From assembly GCF_000381525.1 (NCBI RefSeq), contig NZ_KB906610.1:22482-86481 (forward strand): 64,000 bases of DNA, in the 5' to 3' direction. The DNA comes from Peptostreptococcus anaerobius VPI 4330 = DSM 2949. Lineage in GTDB: Bacteria > Bacillota > Clostridia > Peptostreptococcales > Peptostreptococcaceae. Positions 24,306 through 33,186 of the stretch are shown in pieces (position 1 is the first letter of the stretch; each line of letters begins with the position of its first letter). A program made the position numbers and the translations under genes. A model generated the notes under the pieces. That model was not told where the DNA came from, made no database searches, and saw nothing but the letters and a program-made list of their open reading frames with translations.

Positions 24306-25616
24306 ATGAAAGGTTTTTATGATGTCGTTGTTGTTGGAGCTGGGGCAGCAGGTCTATCTTGTGCCCTAAATCTAGATCCTAGTTTTGAAGTGTGTCTAAT
24401 ATCTAAAAAGGATATGTCAGAGGCAAATTCCTACCTTGCACAAGGGGGAATATCAGCTAAGAGGGTAAATGAAGATATAGATGACTATATTGAAGACACC
24501 CTAAGAGCAGGTCACTATGAAAATGATCCAGAGGTTGTAAGGGATATATTGGACAATTCATTAGAAGTTGTAAAGTCCCTAATAGGTTATGGGGTCCCAT
24601 TTGAAAAGGATGAACAAGACCAATATAGTCTGCACAAGGAAGGCGGCCACAGACTAGCTAGGGTCTATCATGTGGGAGATTTTACAGGTAGATCAATCTG
24701 CGAGACTATGGCTCAAAGAGTAATGTCATCACCAAATATAGATGTGTGTGAGGATACTACATTCTATGACCTTATAGTGGAAGGAGATAGGGCTATAGGT
24801 ATAAAGGTATATGCTAAGGGCAGATACCAGAATATATATTCAAGGGCAATAGTTATAGCTACTGGTGGTATAGGAGGGATATTTGACTCATCTACTAACT
24901 TCAAATCAATATCTGGTGAGGGGCTTTCTATAGCCATAAAACATGGTGTAGAGGTGTCCAATATAGAATATGTCCAGATTCATCCAACGGTTTTGTATGA
25001 CCAAGAAAAGGGAAGACACAGCCTTATTACAGAGGCGCTCAGAGGAGAAGGAGGAATACTTCTTGATAAAAATGGCAAAAGATTTATAGATGAGCTCAAG
25101 CCTAGGGATATTGTCTCTAAGGCTATCAGGTCCAAGATGGAAGCTGATAGGTCAGACTACGTGTATTTATCCTTGGAGAATATTCATAATAGGGACAGGG
25201 TAGATGAAAACTTTCCTACAGTATTCAATGCTTGTATGGAAAAGGGCATAGATATCAGAAATGATATGATACCTATTTGCCCAGGCCAGCACTACCATAT
25301 GGGTGGAATAACGGCTCAGATAGACGGACAAACTAGTATGAAGGCCCTATATGCCATAGGAGAGGCTGCTTGTACTGGACTTCATGGAAGAAATAGGCTG
25401 GCATCCAACTCCCTACTAGAAGCCTGCTACTGCGGAATGAGGTGTAGCGAGAATATAAATATATCGATTGATGATTTTATAACTGAAATCAAGGAAAACC
25501 ATGAGACAAGGGACATAGATGAAATACTTGAAGACCACCATAGGTTACTTATAGATAGGATAAGGGAAAGGAATAAGGATTTTTATGAATACTGGCTTAA
25601 AAATGAAAATGCTTAG
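24306..25616 (+). CDS. nadB: L-aspartate oxidase
   Basis: NadB oxidises aspartate to iminoaspartate, handed to NadA. The FAD-binding GAGAAG is at 11-16, SYLAQGGIS at about 42-50, and the active-site and FAD regions include GGIGGIF, HPT and GRNRLASNSLLE. At 436 aa it is shorter than the roughly 530-aa proteobacterial enzyme; the C-terminal helical domain is abbreviated, as in other clostridial NadB proteins. In an anaerobe the electron acceptor is probably fumarate rather than oxygen. Confidence 0.94.
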   Translation: MKGFYDVVVVGAGAAGLSCALNLDPSFEVCLISKKDMSEANSYLAQGGISAKRVNEDIDDYIEDTLRAGHYENDPEVVRDILDNSLEVVKSLIGYGVPFEKDEQDQYSLHKEGGHRLARVYHVGDFTGRSICETMAQRVMSSPNIDVCEDTTFYDLIVEGDRAIGIKVYAKGRYQNIYSRAIVIATGGIGGIFDSSTNFKSISGEGLSIAIKHGVEVSNIEYVQIHPTVLYDQEKGRHSLITEALRGEGGILLDKNGKRFIDELKPRDIVSKAIRSKMEADRSDYVYLSLENIHNRDRVDENFPTVFNACMEKGIDIRNDMIPICPGQHYHMGGITAQIDGQTSMKALYAIGEAACTGLHGRNRLASNSLLEACYCGMRCSENINISIDDFITEIKENHETRDIDEILEDHHRLLIDRIRERNKDFYEYWLKNENA

Positions 25617-26433
25617 TAGGGTCCAAGAAGCTCTTATGGAGGACTTGACCTACAAGGATATAAGTGTTGAGGGTATAATTGACGAGTATCAAGATGCTAG
25701 GGCAGACCTAATAGCCAAGGAGGATGGTGTAATTTGTGGTATTGATATATTCTGCCATACCTTTAAGATATTGGATCCTGATGCAAGGTTTGAGCTCTAT
25801 ACTAAAGAAGGCGATAGGATTGTAAAGGGGCAAAAAATTGCAAGAATCTATTCCAAGGCCCAGGCCATGTTGTTTGCAGAGAGGACTGCCCTAAATTTTA
25901 TTCAGAGGATGTCAGGGATTGCAACTATGACTAGGAAGATGGTAGATATCCTAGATGATGATAGGATAGGCCTTGCCGACACTAGGAAGACTGCTCCAGG
26001 CCTTAGGATATTTGACAAGTATTCGGTAACTATAGGTGGTGGGGTAAACCACAGGTACAATCTCTCTGATATGGTCATGCTAAAAGACAACCACATAGGG
26101 GTAGCAGGATCTATCAAGGAAGCCGTGAAAAGGTCAAGAAGATCAATTTCTTTTACAAGTAAGATAGAGGTAGAGGTTGAAGACCTAGACATGGTAAGAG
26201 AGGCCCTAGAGTCTGGCTGCGATATTATTATGCTAGACAATATGGATATAGGAACTATCAAAGAGGCTGTAAGCATGATAGGTGACTCAGCCATGATAGA
26301 GGTATCGGGCAATATTGGACTGGATAACATAAGTTCCTACAGGGGGCTTGGTATAGATATAATATCTTGTGGAGCCTTGACCCATTCTGTCAAGGCCTTG
26401 GACATGAGCCTTAAGAATATGAGGATACTATAA
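25585..26433 (+). CDS. nadC: Nicotinate-nucleotide pyrophosphorylase (quinolinate phosphoribosyltransferase)
   Basis: NadC converts quinolinate and PRPP to nicotinate mononucleotide, completing de novo pyridine synthesis. The 282-aa protein has AERTALNFIQRMSGIATMT, ADTRKTAPGLR, the GGGVNHRYNLSDMVMLKDNH signature, and VEVEDLDMVREALESGCDIIMLDN. It overlaps the end of nadB by 32 nt if the ATG at 25585 is used; ATGs at codons 7 and 9 are alternatives that would leave a shorter overlap. Confidence 0.94.
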   Translation: MNTGLKMKMLSRVQEALMEDLTYKDISVEGIIDEYQDARADLIAKEDGVICGIDIFCHTFKILDPDARFELYTKEGDRIVKGQKIARIYSKAQAMLFAERTALNFIQRMSGIATMTRKMVDILDDDRIGLADTRKTAPGLRIFDKYSVTIGGGVNHRYNLSDMVMLKDNHIGVAGSIKEAVKRSRRSISFTSKIEVEVEDLDMVREALESGCDIIMLDNMDIGTIKEAVSMIGDSAMIEVSGNIGLDNISSYRGLGIDIISCGALTHSVKALDMSLKNMRIL

Positions 26434-26512
26434 GTTTATATAAAATTACGATATAAAAAAGAATAATCCTATTTTTAGGATTTATATTTAAAAAATCATA
26501 ATATAAAAGAAT

Positions 26513-26570
26513 AAAACCCCTATTTTTGATTTATATAAAATAATATAAATCAAAAAATAGGGGTTTTTTT
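26513..26570 (+). terminator. Terminator of nadABC
   Basis: A stem of about 24 bp with one bulged A: AAAACCCCTATTTTTGAT at its outer end pairs with ATCAAAAAATAGGGGTTTT, capped by an AT-rich loop and followed by seven T. Confidence 0.88.
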
Positions 26571-26730
26571 GAAAACTTTGGCAAAGATATCGAGAATTGA
26601 TACGACGATTAAGGGTATGTTAAAAGATAATAAGTTAGGTAGCTTAGAACAAAATGGATATCTAATGGCTATAAAACAAAGACCTAAAATACATGAGTTA
26701 TCCGACAAGATAAAGATAGACTTGGAGTAA
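26569..26730 (+). pseudogene. Possible remnant or small ORF of unknown function
   Basis: An open frame of 53 codons from a TTG, reading ...GMLKDNKLGSLEQNGYLMAIKQ... and ending KIDLE-stop. Its residues are protein-like (amphipathic, few rare residues) rather than random, but there is no ribosome binding site and the 5' end lies inside the nadC terminator. It may be the 3' end of a lost gene; I cannot identify it. A hairpin with T5 follows about 20 nt after the stop. Confidence 0.3.
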
Positions 26731-26749
26731 AGAGTTTTGTACAAAAAAA

Positions 26750-26797
26750 CATCTCCATGATTTAATGTTAATAAAAACAAAAAAGGAGATGCTTTTT
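26750..26797 (+). terminator. Hairpin with T-run after the remnant ORF
   Basis: CATCTCC pairs with GGAGATG across a 28-nt AT-rich loop and is followed by CTTTTTAT. The long loop makes it a moderate candidate. Confidence 0.45.
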
Positions 26798-26856
26798 ATG
26801 AATAAGCAAAAGCTTATCTGTATTTGATTTTTAAATAGTAATACTCTTAAAGTTAA

Positions 26857-27507
26857 CTATATCAAGAATAGGAAGACCAATAAAAAGTGTGCCAGGGAAC
26901 CAAGCATGATAAATATATGGAATATATCGTGAAAGTTCCATACTTTTAGGTTTGGTCTTTTTATTGCATAGATAAGGCCACCTATAGTGTACAATATACC
27001 GCCCAAAACAAGTAGGAAGAAGGCTCCTGGCGCTAGGTTGATATATAGGTCTTTTATAACAAATATTGCTACCCATCCCATGGCTATGTACATGGCAGAG
27101 GATAGTTTCCTAGGCATATTTATCCATAGTATCTTCATGGTAATACCTAAGACTGCTATGACCCACAGGATTATAAATACCGGTATGCCAGTTCTTTTTG
27201 GTAGTACATACAGGCAGAAAGGAGAGTATGACCCGGCTATTAGGATATAGATCATAGAGTGGTCGACCTTTTTCATGATTAGGACGGCCTTCTCTTTTCT
27301 AGCGCTGATTGCATGGTAGATACCACTAGTGAAGTATAGTAGAATCATTGATGTTCCAAATATAATTGTAGATACAAAGAGGCTGACATGGATGTTTCCT
27401 ACGATTACCTGCTTTAAAATTAGTGACAGCAGGGCTAATATGGAAAGTACACCTCCTATTAGATGCGTTATGGAACTGATTGGATCTCTTAGTTTTGCTA
27501 TGTTCAT
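26857..27507 (-). CDS. Hemolysin III-family (PAQR-like) membrane protein
   Basis: A 216-aa integral membrane protein with seven predicted hydrophobic helices. It carries family motifs: SSITHLIGG at 16-24 (conserved His), SGIYHAIS at about 66-73, MKKVDHSMIYILIAGSYSPFCL at about 79-99 and the C-terminal HDIFHIFIMLGSLAHFL with two histidines. These Ser/Asp/His residues form the probable metal site of PAQR-type proteins. The hemolysin name is historical and no toxin role is implied. It follows the flavin oxidoreductase gene by 48 nt. Confidence 0.9.
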   Translation of the reverse strand: MNIAKLRDPISSITHLIGGVLSILALLSLILKQVIVGNIHVSLFVSTIIFGTSMILLYFTSGIYHAISARKEKAVLIMKKVDHSMIYILIAGSYSPFCLYVLPKRTGIPVFIILWVIAVLGITMKILWINMPRKLSSAMYIAMGWVAIFVIKDLYINLAPGAFFLLVLGGILYTIGGLIYAIKRPNLKVWNFHDIFHIFIMLGSLAHFLLVFLFLI

Positions 27508-27555
27508 TTAATTACCTCCCAATGGAAAATATAAGCTAGCTATTGGTTGATTGAC

Positions 27556-28545
27556 TTATTTCATGTTGGTTTCCGGCCAGCTAGAGTCCTTAAATATTGG
27601 ACGGCCAACACCAATCATATCTGCGTACTTATTTTCTATCAGATAGTCTGCAGTGTCTACTGAATGTATTCCTCCTGTCAGTATAACAGGAATAGAGACA
27701 TTGGACTTGATTGCATATGTTACATCCTTGAAATAGCCTTCTTCTGTAGAATAAGGGTTGTTGAAGATATAATAACCACCAGATATATCCAGTAGGTCTA
27801 TGCCGGCTTCTTCAAATGCTTTAGAGGCTCTGATAGCATCTTCTATATTGTTTCCTCCATCCGTATAGTCACAAGCACCCAGTCTAAGGGCAAGAGGATA
27901 GTCTTGACCAAGGGCCTGTCTCATTGCTTTTATTATTTCAAGATGGATTCTGATCCTATTTTCTAGGCTTCCTCCATATTCATCACTTCTCTTATTTGAT
28001 AAGGGTGAGTAGAATTGGTTGAGCAAGTAGAAATGGGCTGAGTGTATTTCTACACCGTCGTAGCCTGCTGATTTTGCCCTGATTCCAGAGTCTACAAAGC
28101 TCTGTATAAGTTTATCTATGTCTTCTTTTGTCATCTCAATAGAGGCTTGTCTTTTTGTACCTCTTACATCCATTTCAAGGGCCGAAGCTGATACAACATC
28201 GCAACCTGTAATCTCGGTCTTTGCTGCATTACCAGCATGGTTGATTTGGGCAAATACCCTAGAACCGTTTTTGTGGATTACATCTACAATCCTAGATAGA
28301 CCCTCAACATCCTCATCACGAGATATAGATACCTGGTTTTCACTGGCCTTACCATCCATAGATACATAGGCATGCTCAGTTATTATAAGGCCTATTTTAC
28401 CGCTTTTTGATTTTTCATCATAGTAGCTAACTAGATCATCGTTTACCCACCCATCTATAGACTTAGAAGTTGCCATAGGAGGGAATACCAGTCTGTTTTT
28501 TATGTCTAGTTTATTTATTTTTATGCTTTTATCGAGATATTTCAT
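27556..28545 (-). CDS. NADH:flavin oxidoreductase (Old Yellow Enzyme family)
   Basis: A 329-aa single-domain FMN-binding TIM barrel. Visible motifs: NRLVFPPMATSKS near the start, QINHAGNAA, SAHFYLLNQFYSPLSNKRSDEYGGSLENR (the OYE signature, about 170-200), ALRLGACD, and GVGRPIF at the end for FMN phosphate. Such enzymes reduce activated C=C bonds of enones or enoates with NAD(P)H. It lacks the C-terminal FeS and FAD domains of 2,4-dienoyl-CoA reductase. The physiological substrate is unknown. Confidence 0.9.
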   Translation of the reverse strand: MKYLDKSIKINKLDIKNRLVFPPMATSKSIDGWVNDDLVSYYDEKSKSGKIGLIITEHAYVSMDGKASENQVSISRDEDVEGLSRIVDVIHKNGSRVFAQINHAGNAAKTEITGCDVVSASALEMDVRGTKRQASIEMTKEDIDKLIQSFVDSGIRAKSAGYDGVEIHSAHFYLLNQFYSPLSNKRSDEYGGSLENRIRIHLEIIKAMRQALGQDYPLALRLGACDYTDGGNNIEDAIRASKAFEEAGIDLLDISGGYYIFNNPYSTEEGYFKDVTYAIKSNVSIPVILTGGIHSVDTADYLIENKYADMIGVGRPIFKDSSWPETNMK

Positions 28546-28690
28546 GATTTCCTCCTCTATAATTTATAAGTTCCTATATTCATTATAAGCTTATAGGGTC
28601 TTAAATGAAAGTTACACTAGCATATATTTATAAAAAATTTAAATTTTCCGAAAAATATACTGGTTTAATTTATAAATACACTCAGTTTTA

Positions 28691-28719
28691 TTGACATAGG
28701 CCTATTGTAAACTTACAAT
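28691..28719 (+). promoter_or_regulatory. Promoter of the small membrane protein gene
   Basis: TTGACA, a 17-nt spacer and TACAAT. Transcription would begin near 28726, about 58 nt before the start codon. Confidence 0.65.
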
Positions 28720-28750
28720 ATAATAAGAAATATATAATTTCATTGCATTG

Positions 28751-28786
28751 AAAGGAGGAGTCGGACCTATCCGACTATACATTATG
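28751..28786 (+). promoter_or_regulatory. Ribosome binding site separated from its start codon by a hairpin
   Basis: A strong AAAGGAGG (28751-28758) lies 25 nt before the ATG at 28784. Between them GTCGGA and TCCGAC (28760-28765 / 28770-28775) form a perfect 6-bp stem with a CCTA loop. Removing the 16-nt hairpin leaves exactly 9 nt between Shine-Dalgarno and ATG, an optimal distance. This suggests that the folded hairpin brings the two together. Confidence 0.6.
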
Positions 28787-29098
28787 AAAGATGAGATAAA
28801 GAGGTTGGCAGATTTTAGGAAAAATATGCTTATTTTTGCGGGAAGTTCTGTTTTAGGTATGGCATATGCCTATAAAATTAGTGGAAATAGACTTGATAGT
28901 AGCGCTTTTAAACTTACACTAGGTATGGCTATTGTATTTACAATTGTAGCTTTGTTTTCGCATTTTCGCATAATAAGCTTGCAAAAAAATAAAGGCAAGA
29001 TAAAATCAGAAAATAAGAAAGCAAGTAATAGTAAGCTAAACAATTCAAATAAAAAGTCGAAAAATACTAAAAAAAGAAATGTTAGAAAGAAAAAATAA
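28784..29098 (+). CDS. Small two-helix membrane protein with lysine-rich tail
   Basis: Not a family I recognise. The 104-aa product has two hydrophobic segments (about 12-33, NMLIFAGSSVLGMAYAY, and 43-65, LTLGMAIVFTIVALFSHF) and a tail from about residue 70 made mostly of Lys, Asn and Ser, ending KKRNVRKKK. The topology puts both ends inside, so the basic tail probably contacts nucleic acid, lipid head groups or ribosomes. A TTG at 28748 would extend it through the ribosome binding site and is not the start. Function unknown. Confidence 0.65.
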   Translation: MKDEIKRLADFRKNMLIFAGSSVLGMAYAYKISGNRLDSSAFKLTLGMAIVFTIVALFSHFRIISLQKNKGKIKSENKKASNSKLNNSNKKSKNTKKRNVRKKK

Positions 29099-29129
29099 CA
29101 GATAATTTATAATTTTTAGTATAAATACC

Positions 29130-29158
29130 TTGACTAAAACTTAATATGAATATAAACT
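29130..29158 (+). promoter_or_regulatory. Promoter of the peptide transporter gene
   Basis: TTGACT, a 17-nt spacer and TAAACT. The leader to the ATG is about 80 nt and contains a weak hairpin (CCTGTGTCA / TGACATGGG, 29193-29215) directly before the ribosome binding region. Confidence 0.5.
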
Positions 29159-29242
29159 TAGATTGTAGGGTTGTACCCACGTAAAGACCTGTGTCATTTT
29201 ATTGACATGGGGGATTAATTTAATATTAGGAGGTTTAGGTTC

Positions 29243-30643
29243 ATGGGTGAAACTAACGCAACAACAACAAAGTACCCTATGGGGTTCTGGGTGTCTTGTC
29301 TTACTTACACATTTGAAAGATTCGCTTTCTATGGAAGTAAGCCATTACTTATCTTATTCTTAGTTACCGCTGTTAATAAGGGTGGTTTAGGAATAGGTGC
29401 AGCAGAAGGTTCTATCATAGCTGCTAACTTTACAGCTTGGACATACATCTCACCAGTTGTAGGTGGATGGATATGTGACAGGTTCTTAGGTGCTAGATAT
29501 GCAGTTTCTGTTGGATGTTTATTGATGGGATTAGGTTATTTAATAGGATGGAAAGCGTATACTGTAACAGGTATAAATCTTATGATAGCCGTTGTTTCAA
29601 TCGGTACTGGTCTATTCAAGGGCAACCTTGCAGGTCTTATAGGTAGATTATTCGATGATCCGGAAAAGCTTGACGCAGCATTCTCAATTCAGTATTCATT
29701 CGTTAATATAGGAGCTTTCTTTGGTTCTCTTATAACAGGATACTTATATTTAAATACTTTCAAGGTTGGTGATGTTCTAGGATTTAGACCAGTATTCCTT
29801 GTTTGTGCTATATTAGTATTTGCAGGTGGAGTATTCTTCACACTAGGTTACAAGACTCTTCAGGGTCAGGGTATAAAGCCATTTAAGTATGAGACAGATA
29901 TCCACGGTAACCTTATAGGTGAAAAGGAAAATGAATCAGCTAAGGATATAGAAAAAGAGGCTGTTAAACCTCTTACAAAGATAGAAAAGAACAAGGTTGT
30001 AGCAATCTTATTCATATCATTTGTATCAATCATATTCTGGTTGTTCTACTATCAGCAGGAACTAGCACTTACTATATACATGACTAAGTTCGTTGATATG
30101 CATATAGCTGGTGTAGAAATAGCTCCACAGCACGTTACAACTACATGGAATGGTCTATTATGTATATTCCTAAGTTTGGCTGCTTCTAAGTTATGGGCAA
30201 GTCTTGCTAAGAGACCTCAGGGTGACCTTTCAATGTTCCAGAAGGTAACAATAGCATTCGTATTCCTAGGTGCTGCTTACCTTGCACTTATAGCAATGGA
30301 AGTTGTAAGAGGTGTAAGTTCTCCTGAGTCTGTTAAGGCATCTGTATTATGGATATTCTTATTTGGTGCATTACTTACTCTATCTGAAATTTGTTTCTCT
30401 CCACTTGGAAACTCATTCATCAGTAAGCATGCTCCAAAGAAGTACCTATCATTATTACTAGGTGTATGGCTATTTGCTTCATTCGCAGCTGCTAAGTTAA
30501 ACGGATACATTCAGACATTCGTTGAAAAGCTTGGTATAATGACTATATTCAATACATTTGCTATAGTATCATTTGTTACAGCAATAATACTATTCTTATT
30601 AACAAAGCCTTTAACTAAGTTGATGAAGGAAGACGAAGAATAA
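29243..30643 (+). CDS. POT/PTR2-family di- and tripeptide transporter
   Basis: Proton-coupled oligopeptide transporter of the MFS fold. The 466-aa protein has 12-14 hydrophobic segments and the POT signature TFERFAFYG at 23-31 (the E-x-x-E-R-F-x-Y-Y variant), followed by GGWICDRFLGARY and FKGNLAGLIG loops. It imports di- and tripeptides. The neighbours are peptidases that release N-terminal residues next to proline, and a proline reductase operon lies further on, so proline-containing peptides are likely cargo (inference). Confidence 0.93.
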   Translation: MGETNATTTKYPMGFWVSCLTYTFERFAFYGSKPLLILFLVTAVNKGGLGIGAAEGSIIAANFTAWTYISPVVGGWICDRFLGARYAVSVGCLLMGLGYLIGWKAYTVTGINLMIAVVSIGTGLFKGNLAGLIGRLFDDPEKLDAAFSIQYSFVNIGAFFGSLITGYLYLNTFKVGDVLGFRPVFLVCAILVFAGGVFFTLGYKTLQGQGIKPFKYETDIHGNLIGEKENESAKDIEKEAVKPLTKIEKNKVVAILFISFVSIIFWLFYYQQELALTIYMTKFVDMHIAGVEIAPQHVTTTWNGLLCIFLSLAASKLWASLAKRPQGDLSMFQKVTIAFVFLGAAYLALIAMEVVRGVSSPESVKASVLWIFLFGALLTLSEICFSPLGNSFISKHAPKKYLSLLLGVWLFASFAAAKLNGYIQTFVEKLGIMTIFNTFAIVSFVTAIILFLLTKPLTKLMKEDEE

Positions 30644-30671
30644 GAATATCATTTTGAAGATAATAATTACA

Positions 30672-30706
30672 AACACTAGCTTGTGTACACAAGCTAGTGT
30701 TTTTTT
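30672..30706 (+). terminator. Terminator of the peptide transporter gene
   Basis: AACACTAGCTTGTGT is directly followed by its perfect reverse complement and a T-run to 30706: a very stable palindromic hairpin. Confidence 0.92.
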
Positions 30707-30789
30707 ATATTGTTGTCGATTTTACCTATATTTAAAAAAAAGACTAGAGATAAAATCCCTAGTCTCAAGATTAGTTTTAAGTTTTAGTA

Positions 30790-31869
30790 TTAGTCGTTGC
30801 CGATTACTGTAAGTTCCTTGTCGAACTTGTTTAGTACTTCGCAACCATCTTCTGTTATAAGAACTAGGTCTTCTATTCTTACACCGAATTCTCCTGGTAG
30901 GTAGATTCCTGGCTCTATAGAGAATATCATTCCTGGCTCAGCAACTGCTGTATTTACAGAAGATACATCTCCGTAGTCGTGGTCCTCTAGTCCTATATGG
31001 TGACCAGTTCTATGAGTGAAGTATTCGCCGTAGCCCATTTCTGTTATGTAGTCTCTACAAGCTGCATCTATGTCGCAGAATCTAGCACCTGGCTTTGATG
31101 CTGCTATACCTCTCCTGTTGGCTTCAAGTACTATTTCAAATACTTCTTTGCCCTTTTCACTTACTTCCTTCCAGAATACTGTCCTAGTCATGTCTGAGCA
31201 GTACATATCCTTCTTACAACCGATGTCAATTATGATAGCATCTCCTGGCTGTGCATATCTGTCACCAGGTTCTCCATGTGGGTTAGCTCCATTAGCTGCC
31301 ATACCGATGATTGGGTCAAATGATAGGCCTTCAGCGCCCATTTCTTCGTATAATTTTATTAACTCGCTAGCGATCTGCTTTTCAGTCTTGTCGCCAGTTA
31401 TTCTCTTTATTATTTCTTCACAAGCTTCGTCGTTCATCAAAGAAACCTTTCTCATTAGGTCCTTTTCTTCTTCGTCCTTGTACATTCTTAGGGTATCTAC
31501 TATATATGAGGCATTTACAAATTTGCCATCACAGTAATCCATTAGACCTAGAACGAATCTAGCTGGCCAGTTCTTGTCTACACCTACTGTAGCTGACTTG
31601 TCTATGTGGTTGGCAACTACTTCTATTGAGTTGTCTGTGTCTGTAAAGATTATTTTTTCAACGCCTAGGTCTTCTTCAATAGGGAATAGGGCGTTTACAA
31701 ATAACTTGTGGTCACCTTTTTCGCTAAGGTATAGTGAGAATAATCTTTCTCCTGGATTTAGGAAATAACCAGTTAAATAAAATATAGAAAGTGGATCACT
31801 CACTAGGAACTGAGGAATGTTATTTTCCTTCATCTTTTTCAATACTTGACTTACTCTGTTTTCTTTCAT
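30790..31869 (-). CDS. M24-family Xaa-Pro peptidase
   Basis: A 359-aa two-domain creatinase/prolidase-fold peptidase. The C-terminal pita-bread domain has the five dinuclear metal ligands: Asp215 (IIIDIG), Asp226 (CSDMTRT), His290/291 (HRTGHHIGL), Glu319 (SIEPGIY) and Glu333 (RIEDL). Small single-chain members of this type (PepQ/YpdF-like) cleave Xaa-Pro dipeptides or N-terminal Xaa-Pro bonds. It is monocistronic with its own promoter and GGAGG. Dipeptidase versus aminopeptidase activity cannot be decided from sequence. Confidence 0.92.
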   Translation of the reverse strand: MKENRVSQVLKKMKENNIPQFLVSDPLSIFYLTGYFLNPGERLFSLYLSEKGDHKLFVNALFPIEEDLGVEKIIFTDTDNSIEVVANHIDKSATVGVDKNWPARFVLGLMDYCDGKFVNASYIVDTLRMYKDEEEKDLMRKVSLMNDEACEEIIKRITGDKTEKQIASELIKLYEEMGAEGLSFDPIIGMAANGANPHGEPGDRYAQPGDAIIIDIGCKKDMYCSDMTRTVFWKEVSEKGKEVFEIVLEANRRGIAASKPGARFCDIDAACRDYITEMGYGEYFTHRTGHHIGLEDHDYGDVSSVNTAVAEPGMIFSIEPGIYLPGEFGVRIEDLVLITEDGCEVLNKFDKELTVIGND

Positions 31870-31965
31870 ATAAAGCCTCCTAATATCTATTTATAGTAGG
31901 TAGGTAAGTAGGGTCCAAGCCACAAAAACTCGCCTGAAATCCTTATCCAGCCCACCGATATGTAT

Positions 31966-31971
31966 ATTATA
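31966..31971 (-). promoter_or_regulatory. Extended -10 promoter of the M24 peptidase gene
   Basis: On the minus strand TGTTATAAT is an extended -10 element about 97 nt upstream of the peptidase start; the -35 is poor (TTTAAT). The 31870-32210 spacer otherwise holds the divergent promoter of the iminopeptidase gene and nothing else recognisable. Confidence 0.55.
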
Positions 31972-32126
31972 ACACTTATATTCAAAAATTAAATAAAAAA
32001 TGTCGATATAATTTGAAAAGTGTGAAAGTAATCTATTATTTACTATAATATTTTTGTGAAAATTGTCCTGTAACATTATTTGAATATTCATTATAGTCCT
32101 ACTAGCTAGAAAAGTTAGTTCAAATA

Positions 32127-32135
32127 TGTTATAAT
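32127..32135 (+). promoter_or_regulatory. Extended -10 promoter of the iminopeptidase gene
   Basis: TGTTATAAT forms an extended -10. Downstream, GAGAAAA (32147-32153) and TTTTCTC (32178-32184) can form a leader hairpin before the AGAGGTGG ribosome binding site. Confidence 0.55.
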
Positions 32136-32210
32136 TTGTCTTAGGTGAGAAAAGGTTTCTTAATTATTATTGGGAGATTTTCTCGCAAATAAAACAATAG
32201 AGGTGGAATC

Positions 32211-33173
32211 ATGAAAGAACTAAGAACACTATATCCTTCAATAGAGGCCAATTTTACAGACTTCATAAAGGTAGACGATGTACACACAATTTATTACGAA
32301 GAATCTGGTAACCCGAATGGTCATCCAGTGGTATTTCTTCATGGGGGTCCTGGCTGCGGTACAGCACCATCATGCAGGCAGTTCTTTGATCCAGAGTTTT
32401 ATAGGATAATATTATTTGACCAGAGGGGTAGTGGAAAGAGTACTCCTCATGCTAACCTTACAAACAATGATACAGATAGCATTATTTGTGATATGGAAAA
32501 GATAAGAGAAAAATTAGGAATAGACAAGTGGTTGGTATTCGGTGGTAGCTGGGGATCAACTCTAGCCCTTAGCTATGCCCTACAGCATCCAGACAAGACT
32601 ATGGGTCTAGTCCTAAGAGGAATCTTCCTAGGAAGACAGGAAGATATAGATTGGATCTACCAAGAGGGTGGAGCATCAAATATATTCCCAGACAAGTGGG
32701 AGAACTTTATTAAGGTTATACCAGAAGAGGAAAGAGGAGACCTTATAACTGCCTACTACAAGAGGTTGACTAGCGAAGACAGGGCTACTAGGGTTGAGGC
32801 TGCTAGGGCTTGGTCTATGTGGGAAGGTAGTATAGTTACACTTCATCCAAATGATGATTTAGTTGAGGACTTTGGTGATGAAGACTATGCAATATCTATG
32901 GCAACTATTGAGTGCCACTTCTGGATGAACAATATGTTCAGAGACAATATGAACTATATCCTAGATGAAGCGGATATTATCAAGGATATACCTACTCATA
33001 TAGCCCATGGTAGATATGATATGGATTGTAGGTTTATAGGTGCATACTTACTTAGTAAGAAGCTAAATAATTGTACGCTTGATGCTACTATTACAGGTCA
33101 TTCTTCAGGAGAACCTGAAATTGTAGATAGTTTGGTTAGGGCTACAGATAGGTTTAAAGAATTATTTAAATAA
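32211..33173 (+). CDS. pip: Proline iminopeptidase
   Basis: An S33-family alpha/beta hydrolase that removes N-terminal proline from peptides. The 320-aa protein has the oxyanion motif HGGPGCG at 44-50, DQRGSGKS at 70-77, the nucleophile Ser113 in GGSWGS, and the cap region with WSMWEGS typical of Pip. A late Asp in HGRYDMDC and His in TGHSSGEP complete the triad. It is followed after 13 nt by the larger M24 peptidase, so the two are an operon for degrading proline-rich peptides. Confidence 0.94.
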   Translation: MKELRTLYPSIEANFTDFIKVDDVHTIYYEESGNPNGHPVVFLHGGPGCGTAPSCRQFFDPEFYRIILFDQRGSGKSTPHANLTNNDTDSIICDMEKIREKLGIDKWLVFGGSWGSTLALSYALQHPDKTMGLVLRGIFLGRQEDIDWIYQEGGASNIFPDKWENFIKVIPEEERGDLITAYYKRLTSEDRATRVEAARAWSMWEGSIVTLHPNDDLVEDFGDEDYAISMATIECHFWMNNMFRDNMNYILDEADIIKDIPTHIAHGRYDMDCRFIGAYLLSKKLNNCTLDATITGHSSGEPEIVDSLVRATDRFKELFK

Positions 33174-33186
33174 GGGGGTTTAACTT

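Larger units (their letters stand above)
26434..26856. other. Spacer after nadC with terminators and a possible decayed ORF
   Basis: It contains the nadC terminator, a 53-codon open stretch of unknown origin (26569-26730), a second hairpin-plus-T-run, and a short ATAAGC-AAAA-GCTTAT hairpin near 26803-26818 at the end of the convergent hemolysin III-like gene. Confidence 0.6.
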
